Shown here: positions 1 to 14,700 of the stretch, piece after piece | Layout: every line of letters begins with the position of its first letter | Numbering within the stretch: the stretch's first letter is position 1 | From: Phoebastria nigripes | Taxonomy: Eukaryota > Chordata > Aves > Procellariiformes > Diomedeidae | Reading direction: 5' to 3' | Assembly: GCA_035582835.1 (NCBI GenBank) | Contig: JAYKAV010000289.1 | Span: 803,832 to 867,831 of the forward strand | Length of the DNA stretch: 64,000 nt | Notes under the pieces: model-generated | Seen by the model: only the letters and a program-made list of their open reading frames with translations | What the model was told of the DNA's origin: nothing | Database searches by the model: none | Position numbers and translations under genes: made by a program

Positions 1-360
1 CGGGGACCCGGGCGGAGGGTAGGGCCGGGCTGGGCCCCTCGGTGAGGCGGCCGCGGCCCTGAGGCGGAGCGGCCGTTGCGCGCGGCCTGGGGGGCCGCTA
101 CGAGCTCGTCTGGGCCCGGGTGCCGCCGCTGTCACGGGGCTTCGGGGCTGGGGCCCGGGCTGGCGGGTGCAGCTGTCCCCGGCGAACCAGGCCGAGCTGT
201 CAGGCACCGCCGGGAGGGGCCGGGCACCGCCGGGGCGGTTTCCCGCAGCGCTGCGGCCCTGACCCCCTCAGTGCTGCCCAGGTAGCGCGGTGCGGGGGCC
301 GGGCTGCCGCCGCCCTGCCCTGCCCTCCTGCGCCGGGGCGGCGGCGTGGCCTCGCTTACG
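1..360 (+). promoter_or_regulatory. CpG island, downstream edge of the URM1 promoter
   Basis: This stretch is extremely GC-rich and dense in CpG, and it changes abruptly to AT-rich sequence after about 370. It contains no ATG, so the first coding exon of URM1 (a short exon in vertebrates) is not here and should lie just left of the window. Several GT dinucleotides could be donors of a noncoding or alternative first exon, but none can be chosen from sequence alone. Reading it as the 3' flank of the URM1 CpG-island promoter follows from the downstream URM1 exons; it is inference. Confidence 0.6.
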
Positions 361-2754
361 CCTCTGTGAGCGCCCTGTACAAGTCCTTTCCTTTCTCCAC
401 TTTTAATCTTCTTTTTTTGATTATTAAAATTATTTATAAAAACCTTCCACTCGTTTTCCGGCTTTTTTTCTCTCTACAGGTGTATATATATGTGTGTGTT
501 TTTCTGTGTGTGTACATGCGCGCTCACTTTGCTTTGTGTTTCAGTTCTTTCAGTTCAGTGTAAAATAGCCGGGTTCTCGCTTTGTAGCATTTCGGTTTTC
601 AGGTCTTCGTTGCTGTAGTGTCTGCATTGGTAACGCTCTGGCGCTGGGAAGTTAAAGTGTTTGCAGTGGAAGTCTGTGCATATTTGTGGAAATACTTGTG
701 TTATTTTGTTAAAGCCTCCTTTTAGCAGAAGCTAAAAGGCTACTATTTATTTGCTTTTTCCCACCCTTTCACGAACACAGAAATGCCATAACCCTTTAAA
801 TACCCTTCTCCTTAAGAATCCTTTCCTCAGTCTTTCCCACTTCCAGCTGCAGTAACTCTCCTAATTTTCCCAGAAGAGTGAGATGCATTTTTGCTTCCCT
901 TGGAAATGCATAAATGAGCTCTCTATGTACAAATCACAGCTGAGTTCCCCACAGCTAGCGCATTACAGAAGGACCTTATCTTGCAATCTACATTTCCCGC
1001 TGTAACAAAGCGTGACCTTGTTTTCATTACATAAAAAAATGTTTTTCATATAATTGCTGTGACTTGTTCTCTCGCATGAATCTCGGCTCATGTTAATAAT
1101 CGCTGCTTCAAGTTTCACATAACTATTTTTTGTGAGCTGGTGGAAGAACACCAACAGAGTGCTCTTTAGGAGAGTTGCTGCATATAAGTAATGCTGCTGA
1201 GGACATAACAAGGGTTCTGTTGTGCTCTTCCATTGCAGAGCCAAGAAAACCTAGTGTGGCACTTTTAGATATTGAATTTAAAGGAACTTAGTAACGTCTG
1301 GATGTATCTTTGTTGATATTTAGGTGGCGATTATATTTTAAATACTTCTCTTTACTGTGTTGGTTTCCAAGGGATGTGAGGCACCAATAAGTTTCCAGAA
1401 AGTAACTTTGTAAGAAAATTTTTCTAAAGTAATCTACATTTAAGTTGGAAGAACATTTTGCCACAATTATATGCCCTTTGAAAACGGGTTGGTCATTTTT
1501 CTACCTCAGTTGAGTATCAAGTGAGTTGAGTTTTTTAAGTTTCCTATTTGTTAAAACTTTGGCCATCCTGTTCAGTCTAGAGTCAAGAGCTCACGCTATC
1601 TGCTTCTGTGTCCCATACCTTAAAGTAGCATTCGTGTTTATTATCCATGTCCCTACTCACCTGATAAAGTTTTACAATCTTCGAAGACTGAGTTTGGCCT
1701 GTGGCCTCACAACATCAGGAAAACTGATTTATGTTTGTGAAACTGAAGATTTTCACAATTGTTCTTTTTCCAGAAAAGGAATATAGGTGAGGAGCTTGCT
1801 GAGGCTTGTAAGTTGCAGTTAGAAAAATTAATTATTTTTTCTAAGAGCCTAAGGAGATTAGGTACCTGGACCCAATTTAAATCCCTTCTTTTTCAGGTGT
1901 GAGGAACAGCTCCTGTACTTGCCAGCCTCTGCATATTTTGCTTGCGCTTGATCTCTTGTGCTTGCAGAGGCCATCACTTAGTTATCTGAGGCTAGTCCCC
2001 CAGTACGTTCTGAATATCAGAAGAGGGATGTTAATCGGGTTGTTCAGTGGAGGAAGATTGTGTATTTATTTCTTTATTTTTACGTTAGCTTGCCATCATC
2101 GTTGCTTGCTCTACTTGCTTCTTCCAGTCAAGTCCCTCCCACGAGGGAATGCTTTGTAGTAAGTAGATCAAGAAAGGGTTGCCAGGACTCAAGGACTGCT
2201 GGCTCTGCAGCTGACTTGCTGTGTAACCTCGTGTGAGTCATTTCCTCTCTCTGTTCACAAGTGAAAACTGGGGGAATATTTATTCCAGAAGGATGCTACA
2301 ATTTTTCACGTTTTGTGAAACGCCTTGAGACTTCTGGCTAAAAGGTGTTAGGGACGAGCGATGCTGGATGTAGCGTGGTAGCTGTAATATTGTTTGAATT
2401 GAAGCAATGCCGATAGCTGAAGGGAGAGGGAAGGCATTAGGCTAGACGCTGCACGGCAGTTTGTAAGCGCGTTGGGACGGGAGCCATCTTCCTGTTCTGT
2501 TGGGACGATGCCTGGCACCGTGGGGTTCTGGCCCACGATGGAGCCTCCTGTATGTGTTGGCGATGGGAGATGGCAACTTCCCCTACGAACTTGTGGTTTG
2601 CAAGAGGAAAAAAAAAGACAAAGAGAATCCTGTGCTAAATATAGTCTGTGTCATTTGTTTTCTCTGTTGTGGCATCTATGTAAATCGCCTCTTTTGTACT
2701 GTCTTCCTTTTGACAATAAAGCAAAATCTCAGTGGTTCATTGTTTTTATTTCAG
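361..2754 (+). other. URM1: URM1 intron 1 (3' part)
   Basis: AT-rich intronic sequence between the CpG island and URM1 coding exon 2. It holds a short TG/TA-rich stretch near 480-520 and a SINE relic at 2185-2335, listed separately. A polypyrimidine tract ending in TTTCAG at 2754 forms the exon 2 acceptor. No other gene or conserved reading frame was recognised. Confidence 0.6.
2185..2335 (+). repeat. MIR/CORE-type SINE relic
   Basis: The sequence follows the core of old tRNA-derived MIR-like SINEs: a 'ggctctgcagctgacttgct' block, then 'gtgtaacct', then 'gtgagtcatttcctctctctg', then an 'aagtgaaaactggggga' block, and an ending like 'gaaacgccttgagac'. It is diverged and has no target-site duplication that I can see. 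It lies inside URM1 intron 1. The assignment rests on memory of the consensus, not on a RepeatMasker run. Confidence 0.6.
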
Positions 2755-5700
2755 AGGTGGTGCAGAACTCTTGTTCGATGGTGTCAAAAAGCATCAGGTG
2801 ACTTTGCCCTGTCAACCAGACCCTTGTGAGTATCAGAACCTGTTGGATAACTTGAAAGAATGACAACAAATGAAACAAAGCTGGTTTGTAACAGCAGTGT
2901 CATTAGTTGGCAACAAGAATCAATGTCTCTTAAAAGCACTTTCAGACATGCCGTGGATCAGATAGCTTGGCAATAGTTAGTCCTCAAAGTAAATACCAAG
3001 CAGAAATAATCTGAGCATCTTTCCTGTCCTGTAAGCGCTTGTGAATTGAGTCCTTCCTTAAGACTTTTGCCTCCCTCCGCCTGGATGGACAACAGCCTCT
3101 GAATGTTTCCATCGAGTCTACATTTGTCCTGCTTGATACTTGAAACCACCAATAACCTCCTCTCTCCCTTGTTTTTCCTTGCCTGTTCTGAGGTTTCCAA
3201 GAGGCATATATATCTATGTGTGTGTATATATGTAGTGTATAGGTATGTGGGTGTTGTATAGCAATGTAACATTAATGTATTTTATCTACTCATTTGACTT
3301 TCAAGTATATGTAATCATTTTACATTAACTATGCAGTTGAAAATGGCAAAGCTAATGCTCGAATGTGATGCTGGACATCCTGCCTATAGCTTTCCCTACA
3401 ATAAAAAATAGGATGCTGTTAAGCTAAAGCTTGAGTGTCCCACTGATAAACAGCCATAATCTCTGGTTTGTGATTTGGAATGTCAATACTGAGAAGCACT
3501 GTACTAACTCTCTTGTTTCTCCTTATGTGTGTGCATACTTCAGTTGCAACGTAATTTTGCCGCAGGTATGTTTTGCATTCTTCCAGCTAGATAGCAATGC
3601 TTTATGCTATTTGAGAGTGGGATTATAAACCGAAATAATACAAAGCATCAGGGAATGTTAACAACTAATATCTCATGAATGGCTAATACCATAATCTGTG
3701 CTGTGAATGTTCAGGCCTGAAATCTTCTTGCCGAGCCTGGAAGTAATTAGAGATTGGTAGAAGCGCTTTTGATGCTTGGACATAAGTACGTGTAATTCAA
3801 ATATAATAGGAGCACTGGAATAGTGTGTTATCTTGTGGTTAAGGACAGGGACTAGGGATCCAGAAACATGACCTGATGCTGATTTGCTTTGTGAGTTTAG
3901 TCGTGTTGCTTAACTTTCCCCTGTTGCTAGTGAAGTAGTAGTGATACTTTCATGTATCACAAGAGAGTTCAGCATTAAATTCCAGCACCGTTAAAGCACT
4001 TAAGATCCTTAAATGGAAGATAGTGAAGAAATGCCAAAACACTCATTTACTTGGTTTATAAACTTGGGGGCTAGAGCATCATTTTCTTCAGTGTTCTGTA
4101 AATTTGAAATACCCACTGATATCCACCACATTGGTGGTGTTCAAACCATGATCAGATGCTCAAGAAGAAGGGGTTATTACGTNAGATGTTTATTTCTGCC
4201 AGGGGAAGAGGGGGGATTAATATCAACGAATGATTCTTCTAGCCCGATGGTTGTCAGAGGTGCAGTTGTATGTGGCCTAATCCATTCCCGCTTGAAATTG
4301 CTGGGAAGACTTCTATAGACTTCACTAGGAGCTGGATTTATCCTAAAGGATAAATCTTTCCCTGAAGATCTGGCTCAGTCTCTGGGTTCAAACTCATGAT
4401 CTCTAGTGATTCATTCCAGATTCATCTAACACATTATTGCTCCCAGCTTTTCACGCTGCCTTGTTTTTCAGATGCTGCTATCCCTGTAACAAGAGTGGCA
4501 GAATGGACAGTGTGCCCACTTGCCAGCTCCCCTGGTTTGCAGCCTGCTGTTTTCATGTGCATTGAGTGACAGGGAGGTTTCAGNTTTTGGGCAGGTTGTG
4601 GATCGCAGCAGCTGAGGAGCAGACACTGAATTGTGAGGCTTCTGCTATAGTGACATCTACACCCAGCACAGGGGTGGGGTAGGCAGACGTGCGGTTAATG
4701 TGTGACAGTAAGGGATCACTGGAGACACCCTTCATAATATTTCTGGATGAGAATTATGTTGTAGAAAGTGAGGAGTCAGTAGAAATGGATCAGAAACGTG
4801 AATAAGAAATTTGGTAAATTCTTGTAATTTTATATTATTCCTAGTGCCTTGTATTTTCCTCATTCACATTAAGAAAGTTTAATTCACCTGTCTCTGGGTA
4901 AATGAAGATATATGTAGTATGTTCCCTACTGCCCTCGTGCAGCCAGAATTACAATTATTAGAGAAATAAAACAGCTCAGTTCTACTCGGTGAATCCTGTT
5001 GCTTACCTTACCCTGTATGTCCATCACTTAATACGCTGAGGAAAGATCTGTAGTATGAACACTGCTTGAAGACCTACACTTCTAACCCCATTTTAACTGA
5101 TTTCATTAGCCGTCAAGCTTATTTTTGGCCATTTTGGCCTCTCTTACCCACTCTTCCTTTCTTTCTAGGTTATTTTTGTCTTTGTCCTCCTTTTTGCGGA
5201 GCAGCTGCTTCTCTCTGGGACATTGGGTCCAGCTATATTTTAATTGTTTAGGCATTTTTATATATATCCTAGAGGTGAGGGGAGGTGGAAAATTATATGA
5301 AGAAATACCTACAAATATTTATGTGAATAAAACAAGCTGTGCTCCATAGTTGACAAGGGCAGTGTTCTCTGAATGATAATAATGTTGTTTGAACAAATTA
5401 TTATGTGGTCATTTCCTTTTTCCTGGTAACAGGCACTAGGTGGAAAGTAGGTGGGTTCCAGATCCAGTTAACTTTTTCAAGAAGATTTGATTCTCTGTCC
5501 TTTTCTGACGCCTGGAGATGGGCTCCTGGAGGGATTAGGAAAGGCAGGAGGAAGGAAGCTGCAAATGGGACAAGAGCAAGCCACGAGGGGTACAGCTGTG
5601 TGGCGGGACCTATTTTTATTATCCAAGGGGCTTTTTGTATCCTAAGGTCAGTAAAATAGCAGTTCTTTATTTCCAAAGCGGAGCTGTCTTAGCCTCCATG

Positions 5701-8700
5701 TTGAAGTTGCTGCCAAGTAGGAACTTAAAAAGGTGCAATATATCTGTATAGGCAGGCAGATTTACATAAGCCACACTTTGTGCAGAACTGTAATCTTTTA
5801 GAGCTGTTGCGGAAAGACGACCTCAAGTTAAACAAGAATCTTGTCCCAAATTACTGGCTATTTTGATGATCTCGTTGATAATGCTGTTAGAGGATCTAAG
5901 GGCATTAATGCCCTGTTGGCTTATTCTGCATAAAAACAGTGTGTGTGGGAGAAAGCAGCTGGGGGAATAACGATATTTGTCACATGGAGAGAGGATTAAA
6001 TTGGCAGGGAAATCAACTTTATTTTCAAGCATCTAAGAGGCTATTAGAGACAATGGAGCATAAAAGAGAGAAACCCTAAATTAAAAACTGAAAATATATT
6101 TGGCAGCCTCCTCCTGAAACAGTAATTTAACCAAGTGCTTCAGTAATCAAATAGATCATTGTATGACTGCTCTGCAAGTGATGCCGGAGCTCCTTCCTCC
6201 ATCTCGCTGGGACTCACAGTGGTGGATTTGTCTATGGCCATGCGAATTGCATGGACGCTGTTGGAAGGGTAGGAAGTCACTGGCATTGTTTAACCCTTGT
6301 AGTCATTTCAGGTTTAGCTCAGCAGCGTCATGCTGATGAAGAGTGTTTACAAAACCCCTCTGCTGTGCTCTCCACTGGATGTTGTATCCGGAGGTTGGGG
6401 CTGTTTGTAAAGTCTCTGACAGTTGTGCTGCAGGCTGCTCAGCTGCAGGTCCAGGCCTTCGAATTCCAACTTCTCCTGTGGTTTCAGTGATGGGACTTGT
6501 GTTTTTGGAGCAGCAGTGACCAGTTTCAGCAGTGATCGCTTGGACCTTCTGGGGTAATCAAGAATTCACTGTGTGTTTTGGCACTTACAAGTCTGGAAGG
6601 ATAAATTTTTAATCAGTGTGTTTTGGTAATTGTTTGTGGTTTCCCTTTACCAAAACCCCAGGGAAAAAGCCTGTTGCTAATCAGAATTTTTTAGAGGGAA
6701 AATTAAAATAATCTGCCAAGTACTGCTTATGTTAAATCCCCATAGAGAAGAGCATGGTCTGCTCCTCGAGAGCTTTGCTTTCCAGGGGCCTTGTTCTGCA
6801 CAGCGTGGAGGACTGCTGGGGAGTTGGGAGCATTCATCTTCTCGGAAAAGAGCCTGGAGATCTCAAGAGATCAGACCTGTGTTACAGGCAGAGTGGCTTA
6901 AAAAATACAGCATGGCGTGTGTTCAGAGTTGACTGGGGTGCTATGCCAAAACAACGTGTAAATCAAGAGCAGCAGTTGGTATTGGTTGTCTGTAAATGCC
7001 CAGTGCTATTGCTAGATAGTATGTCGTAGTTAAGTTATTAATATTCTGGAATGCTTTTATTGCTCTGTTTATTATTCCTAACATTTTAAAACTTGCTCCA
7101 AAGAAGGAATAAAAATATATTTGGTAATGCAGAGACTTATTAGAAGAATGATAAAAAAACCCCATAGCTCTATGGAATTTTGGGCAGTCAAATCTTTTTA
7201 ACCACAGTGTATGGTACTCGCAGGTCTCAAAGGACTTTGGGGTTATTCCCCTGCTTGTGCATCTCTCTTAGGCAGGTAATTATGTATTTTCTGGCAAGAA
7301 AAGGGGACTCGGTGGGTTACCCAGGGCGGGACCTCAGGCTGGACTAGCTCAGCCCTGGATCCTGGCTGCTCTTTCCAGCAATCGGTGTGAGCAGCCGCGT
7401 TTGCAGTGCCAGGAGCCCAGCGTGATGCTGCAGGGCTGCCGCCGCCACCGCGATCGAACAGTCCCAGCCACGTTTGCAGCCCTGGTGCAGGGCTCAGCGC
7501 AGCGGCTNCGTGCCGCTGTCCCAGCGAGGCCATGCGTCGCTCCTGCGCAAGGAACGAGTCCTTCAGAGGGAACAGGGAAACAAACGCGCGCCCTCACAGG
7601 AGCAGTCCCGGCACTCTCCCGGGAGGCCACGGAGCCATGTTACTGGATCAGCTCATCCCAACTCATTGTGGAAGGAGCTTCCCAGGCACTGAGAAACCAG
7701 CTCTTGTGTGTGACCAAATCCCTGGGATAACAAAGCCTGACTGTTCCACCCTCCTTCCCAGCCGCTGTGTTGCAGTGCGGACACCTAGCAGGATAACCTT
7801 TCTGTGCCAGCCCCCCCCCCTCTGCTCTCTCTTTTCTCTTGGTGGGATTTGCTGTGCTGACAGCACTGTTCAGAGGGTGGCAGCGGAGCAGGGCTGGGGA
7901 GGAGGATCCGGGCCCTTTAAACCGCTTAGCATGCGGTTCACACGGCTCCGGGCCAGCTGTTCCTTTCTCCTCCTGCCCTCACTCGCAGGAGTTGTTTGCT
8001 GAGCTCAGAGCTCCTGTGCAAAATTGCTTTTCAAAAGAGCCACTTTCTGCTTAATTAAACAATGAGCCGCCGTCCCTCTGCACATCTGTAAAGCTCCCTC
8101 TGCAGCCCCTTTATCCCACAAACTGCTCCATTCTTACCTCCATTCACTTGTAAATCTTACCCCCCCTCTCCTCCACCCTGATCATCTCACTGGCCCTTTC
8201 TTTTCCCCTTTCAAGTAAGACTGAGGGGCTTGGTGTATCTGTGGGGGTGGCTGGTTGGGTGGACAGGAATTGGTTTAATGGTGCTTGCCGTATATGAAAG
8301 TCTAATAATAGCAAAGCAGATCTGAGCCTGAAAGTGAGAGGCAAGGACTGGACCCTGCACGATTTCTGTATTTAGAGGAATAAAATCATGGCAGTTCCTG
8401 AGCCAAGCTGAGACACTGACTCATCCAGCAGTCAGAGGGGACAGTAGCCACCAGCCAGGCTGGGAGGGGGGCAAGGATTTGACTTCAAGGCGCTTTCTGA
8501 TCCAGCTGGCAGTGCCAGGGAGAGCCCAACCCAAGGGATTCCCTCGGCCAGGCTGGCTGCGTACAGGGCAGTGCCAGGCTGCCGGGGAATCCCTCTGCAT
8601 GCTGGCAGGCACAGCACCCTTCCTCTGTGGTCTGGGGTCTCACATCAGCTCTGTGTAGTCTCTTATAATAGTGATAAGGTTCTCCTTTTTAACCCTTGGT

Positions 8701-11700
8701 GCGCATGCATGCACGCAAAACCCAGAAGCCGGGAAAATAGGAGAGAGGGGAAATTTCAGTTTGATGGGTTTCGGCTAAGCTTTATGCCCGTGGTTAGTAA
8801 TGCATTCTCTGAATTGTCTTCCTGAGCAGCTTAAAAAAATTAACCAGCAACATTCAAGGTTAAGCAGGATAAATGAATGGAAAAGTGATGAGGTGGGATA
8901 TCTTCTTTATCACTGGGAAGGACAGATTATAGCCAGGGTGACGCAATATCATCTAGCATAGATTGATAGGGAGGGATGAAGAAATGGGAGTTTGGTGCAT
9001 TAGCAGAAGATTCCTGACTGCAAAACTATTAGACCATGGCACAGACTCCTTGAGGTTTGGTAGCAGGTCTACATTGCTCAAGCATCTTAAAATCAGAGCG
9101 GGCAAGGCTTGGGATGGTCATTTGTTGAGCATAGTTCTGCACTGGCAGAGGGGCAAAATCACAGGACCTGTTAACAAGATGTTATTTTTAATGTCTGCGA
9201 TTCCCAATCTGGCACTTCACTGCCAGTGCGATAGTCTTTGAGGCGCTCCGGGTTCCTTCCTTTGACAATTTTGAATGAGAGGCAAGACCCTGGGCCAGCA
9301 CTAGTGATCTGTGATCCTAATTAAAAGAGACAGTTTGGTGCGCTGGCATTTATTTGGGAGCCCGAAGTGACAATAGCGTTGGGTGTTACGGGATTAGATG
9401 CTCTGACTTTGGAAATGAGTAGGGATTAGGTTTACCCTGAGGATCAGCTCGGAGCTGCTTTTTTGTCACGGGAGCTGATGGATCTGGAGACTTGCTGCTG
9501 GCTAGCGAGTGGGATTGGAGATCCCTTGAACTTGTGTTCTCCTACCAGGGAGTGGAAGATCCCAAGCAGCTTCTCTCCAGTTCATGAGCGTTGTGATTAA
9601 AATCTCAGGGCTGAGAATTGCTGGGTGATGGCTGGGATCCATGTCTTCGCTGCTAACAGGAGGGCTGTGAAAGACTCCTGTGATCCCTTACCCTTGTGTG
9701 GACACAAGAAAATGAGAAGAGCATTGCTCTTCTAGCTGAGAAGGGAGAAAAAGATGTCATAACACAATTAAAAATTGCAGAAGCCAAGACCTTGACGTTC
9801 GTCTGTAGCAGACAAGAACAGATGAGAGCAACGGTTGGGATTCTCTTGTGTCTGGCTGTAGTTACCCCCTAATTTTTTCCCTAGTACTTAAATCACTGCC
9901 CACTCCAGTGCATGGCAGGATTGGCTTGTGCGCTTGTCAGAGAAAATGGATTTTTGCTCTTGCTGCAAAATTTTGCCTTGCTGCTCACTCTGCGTAGTAC
10001 CGAACCCATTTGCCTGTGACTCCATTTGTATCAGCTATTCCAGGTCTTCTTCTGCAGTTTATGGCACACCATCGTCTGCTTCAGCGAATGATTTGCATAT
10101 CAGATAGGAGGCTGGAGGAGTCTGAAGGATCCCTTAGGTCAGGTTTTGTAACAAGCTCTTTTAGAGAGCAGATTCCTGGGGGGCCGTCGGCTTCAAAAGC
10201 AGAGAGAAGGCATTCACCTGGAGGGGTGGCAGGTATTGGGAGCTGGTCTATTTTAAAAACAAGCTGCTTAGGTGGGAAAAGGGGGATACAAATTGTCTTT
10301 CCATACATTTCCATGCAGGCAGGGGGAATAATGGCAGAGGAGCGGCAGCGAAGGGGCTTTGTCATGGTTACAGGCCGGTGGCTGAGAATGTGGGTGGAGC
10401 GGCGCTCGTCCAGAGTTAGTGACCTCAGCAAATTGGAGCTCAGCCATGGTCAGTATGATAAATGATCTTATTCTGGGTCAAAGAAATGGTACCCCACAGG
10501 GAGGTATCCGCAAGGCGGCCCGGGAAAGCGTAGTGCTCTTGCAGCACTGACCCCTTAGTGACCAGTGCTGCATATATCTTATTTATTACGGACCAGAAGG
10601 GAATTTTCCATGGTTCAGCCTTTATAGGGTTCCCCTATTTCCCCGAAATAAGCTCCCAGTTCTGCAGCCAAGGCAAGAATATGGGTGTGATTACACCCTC
10701 TGGGTGCCCGTCGAGGCACTGTCTGCTTTGTGCAGGTTTGTATGTGGATTTTAAGGCGGTGTGTGTTCATTGTATGTGAATGTGTGAATCTGCCAGCGAC
10801 CTGTGCAGCTCCCTGGGAGCCGAGAGCTGCGTGTCCGTGTCAACTGGTATTACGGTTGAGCAAAATCCTTCTGCATTTCTGCACATTTACCAGTTTGGTG
10901 CGAGATCCTTCTAGTGCAACACCCAGGTTGGTGTTTCTTATTTGAGGTACCTGGTTTCTCTCTGCACACAGCGAGTGCCCCCTTTGCTGAGTTATCACTG
11001 ATGAATCTCTCAGGTCCAGGAGGTTTTATTGAGCTGGGAAAGATCTATGGATTTCTGCCCTGGTTTTGAGGGTGCGAATGAACCCGGGCTCTTGTTCCAG
11101 GCAGTGCTAAAATGGAGTCCTAGATGCGTTTCCCTTCCCAGAGGAAGCTCAGCAGATTCTTCATCAAGGAACAGTTGGGGTAATGCAGAAGATCAGGCCT
11201 TGGAGGATATGCAAGAGGACCGAGCAGACTGTGCAGTTCTGTCTGCCACAACCAGGAGTGTTTATGATGCAGCTGGGCTGAAAATGAGCCGACGCTGTTG
11301 GGTTTTTGTATGCAAGCTCGCTGCAGTTTTTGCATCCTGTCCGCTTGCGTGACAAGCCAATGACTTTGTGTCACTGCAAGCACACACTTCGTTTTCCTGA
11401 GCTGTGTGTTTCGCTGGGTGATTTGTTTTATGCATGTATTGTGGATTTGAGCTCCCATCTGTGCACTTGAACTAAGCAGTTTTCTCAAACGTTTGTCGGT
11501 TTTTCTTTTTTTAATTAACTTTAGATTATTTTTCCTGAGAATTTGGAGAGGTTTGATGTACTGTTAGCACAGGCACCAGAAGCTGTCTCTGTATACAAAT
11601 GAGACAGGGATTTCCTACCATGTGCTTCAGTCCCTCCTTTGCAGTTTGAGAATATTTCAGCTTCCTTGGCCGGTTCACTCTGGCTTCTCTGCTGATGCCA

Positions 11701-14700
11701 CCAATGGCAAGTACAGTTAACGATAATTAGAGTGGATTTTTTGGTGTGGATATTTGTTTGCTGTGAATGAAACAGAGTAGGCTACCAGAAGGATTTCACT
11801 GAGCCCGTGCAGCAATGATAAAAATATATCATTACTGGGATGAGCTGGACTTGACCTGGTGATGTGGGAGTGAAATGCTGTATTGTCTCAGCTCTCACCT
11901 GAACCTCACTCCTGGGCCAAAATGCATGGTTGCTTTTGCAGCCAAATGGCAGCACATGTAGTACAACTGTGCTCCTGCAAAGAGCAAATGCTTCTGTTCT
12001 GTGATGGGGGCCAACTTGAGAACCAACACGAGTGTAAGATTGCTGCGTCGTAGTGACGGTTTAACTTGTCAGCGGATGTGGTGCCTGACCAGGTTGAGAT
12101 TTTTTTTCCCTCCTTCTATGTCATTTGTAGAGGACCTGCTGCTTGCATAGCAAATCCTCAGCCCAGGGAGCTGGAAACCTGTTAGACCCGTAGCGTAGTA
12201 TCAGAAAGAAAATGTCTTAGGAATGCTATGTATGTCAACTGTAAGAGATAAGTGGTTGTGCTATAATTTACCTCTTATTATTTCCATCATGATAACATGC
12301 AGAGTCCTGAGCTATTGATCAAGACTGCTATTCGAGGCACTGAGCTGCAAGATGGCTTCTCCCCAGACCACTTGCAATGGAAGTAATCTTGTTCCTTTTC
12401 AATATCTTACTTGTGGGAGATGGTTTTGGTGTGGCTCTGGTCGTTTTTCATCCTTTATAATTGATTTGTTCTAGTAATATTGGTGTACAGAACGTAGAGA
12501 CATGAAGGTGGGGGAAAAAATTCAATGCTGAGAAAGCAGCCGAAAGTATTACATCTTAAGGTTGGCTGCAGAGAAAGGGTCTTAATTTTCATTGATGTTT
12601 GGAGCGGGGAAGCTCCAGGCATGCACAGGGGTATCAGGTTTTTTTCCTACTGTCTAAATTCTTCAGTACATGTGTACGTGACTTCTGGGGAGGAATAAAT
12701 GAATGTAGGCTCAGGTGGGGCTGAAAATAACATTTATTATGGAAGGAGTAGGGGTGAGGGAGTCTTCCAGCTCAGCCTCGAATAAATCAGTCTTCTTGCC
12801 CCTTCGTCCAGGCTGCTTCTAGGTGGCTGTCTTTTATCCAGCTGGTGCAGCGTGTTTCTGTTTAAATGATCTCTCCTGAAAGGTCCCAGAGGAAAGGGCT
12901 GCTTATTCCACGCAAGGAGAATAGTATATGGCACAGCTCATTGTTGTGTGCCCTGCCGCAACTGCATAAATATGAAACAGCTCGCAGGCATTGCTGTGGT
13001 GGGGCTGGTGTCCCCTTTGCACCCCCCCTCCGTCTCCTGAAGGCTCCTCTCCATCTTTCTTCCTCTCCGGCTTTCATTTCTTGGTGATGGAGAGCAGGAG
13101 CCATTTGGGTGTGAGATCCTGAGGGCTTTACGTTGCAGCAGCGTTTTTCAGGGGAAGGCAAATATAGTTAACTCTTGTTCTGGCGGCTGACCAACCGGCA
13201 TGGTATATATATACCTTCTGAGCGGCACTCGCCATCCCTGGTGCACGTTGCTAGGAAAGCAGCAGAAAATGGTCTATTTTGTGCTCTTAACTACGTATCA
13301 TTACAAGGGGGTCGTGGGTCAGCCCCAGGCAGGTGATCCAGCTCACCAGGCAGTTTTAAGGCACAAAGCAGCTCTTTTTGCCCTGGTCAGAGCGATCCAG
13401 CGCTCGGAGGCAGCAATACCTGTCGTGNTCTGGGCAGCCCCGCGGTGGGACCGGTGTGCCGGGGCGCAGGCTGTCATCCAGAGGCGCCGATGCCCTGGGA
13501 AACCGGGGGGGAACAGAGGGAATCTCAGATCATCCCCCTCCCCCTTTCCCTGGGAAAAGAGGCCCCCATCTGCTGCAGATGGACATGTCCCCATCGCCTA
13601 GTTGATGTGCACCTGCCTACGCCAGGGCTGTTCATCCTTAGTGTGACAGAAGTGATGGGGGTAACATTATTTGGAAGAATCCCAGCTCTGCTCTGGGTAG
13701 CATCCACAATCCCATAAAATCCTGGGGTAAGGCTGAGTTGAGCCGCTGCAAGTGCATTTATTTTTGCTGGTCGTGAAGCAAACACATGGGGAATCGTACG
13801 CAGAGTTTGATTTTAGCTCGCAGAGGTGTGTGCGGAAAGGTTCCCCGTGACTACGGCGAGGTTACCACTTGTGAGGGAGGTGTGGAAACCCATCCCACTG
13901 TCCTGGCTCATCCTGCGAGCAGGGCTCCAACCCTTACTGGTGGATTTGTGCCTTCGAAAAGCTTCCTCGCGCCTCGAAAGCAAACAAAACTCTTTTGGGG
14001 CTTTCAAAGGGCTGTTTAAAGGAGCCCCGGGAGAATAACTGATTGTGGATTCAGAATGATGAAGTGGTTTGTGGAACGGTGAAATATAGAGGCAAATGCA
14101 GGAGAACTCCACGTTGCAATTTGTCAGCTTCTCTAAATCCTGTAACGGATTATTCCCCCCCTCTGTCGCTTCTCACCTCTCCAATAGGAAATTAACTGAT
14201 GCTATCACTAAAGAAATTGTTTTTGCCTCACAAAGTAAAATTGATACTATAAAAACCCGCCAGCAGTGTCTCCTCCTCCTTTTACATGAAGACAAATCCT
14301 TCCTGTCACCTACTGAAATGGAAAGATAAAGGCTGAGCTTTAATAAAGAAGCTATAAGCACAAAGTGTAGAGGGAGGGAGCAGGCACGGCATGGGGAACA
14401 CGCCATGACAGCAGGTGTGATGCCGAGGGATATTGCAAGTGTCCAAAATACAACTAGTGTAGCTGGTGCCTGCGTGCGTGTTTAATGCATGGTTATGTAC
14501 ACGTTTGTGCCCCAGAACTCATGTCTCCAAGAGTTCGTGCTGGTTTTGGTACCGATAGTGTCTACCTTTACTCCTTTCAGGTTCTTAGGCTTGCTTGTTT
14601 GGACTTTTTAAATCTAATTAAACACACAGAGAGTTAAACATCAATTTGTTAGGTGATAACGGAACACGCAGGACATGGGATGTGTTAAATCTGAACATTG

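Noticed and set aside
10010..10465. 151-codon + frame with an overlapping 116-codon - frame in URM1 intron 2
   Set aside because: No recognisable domain, no Kozak or splice context, and overlapping frames in both directions. Treated as chance, though conservation was not tested.
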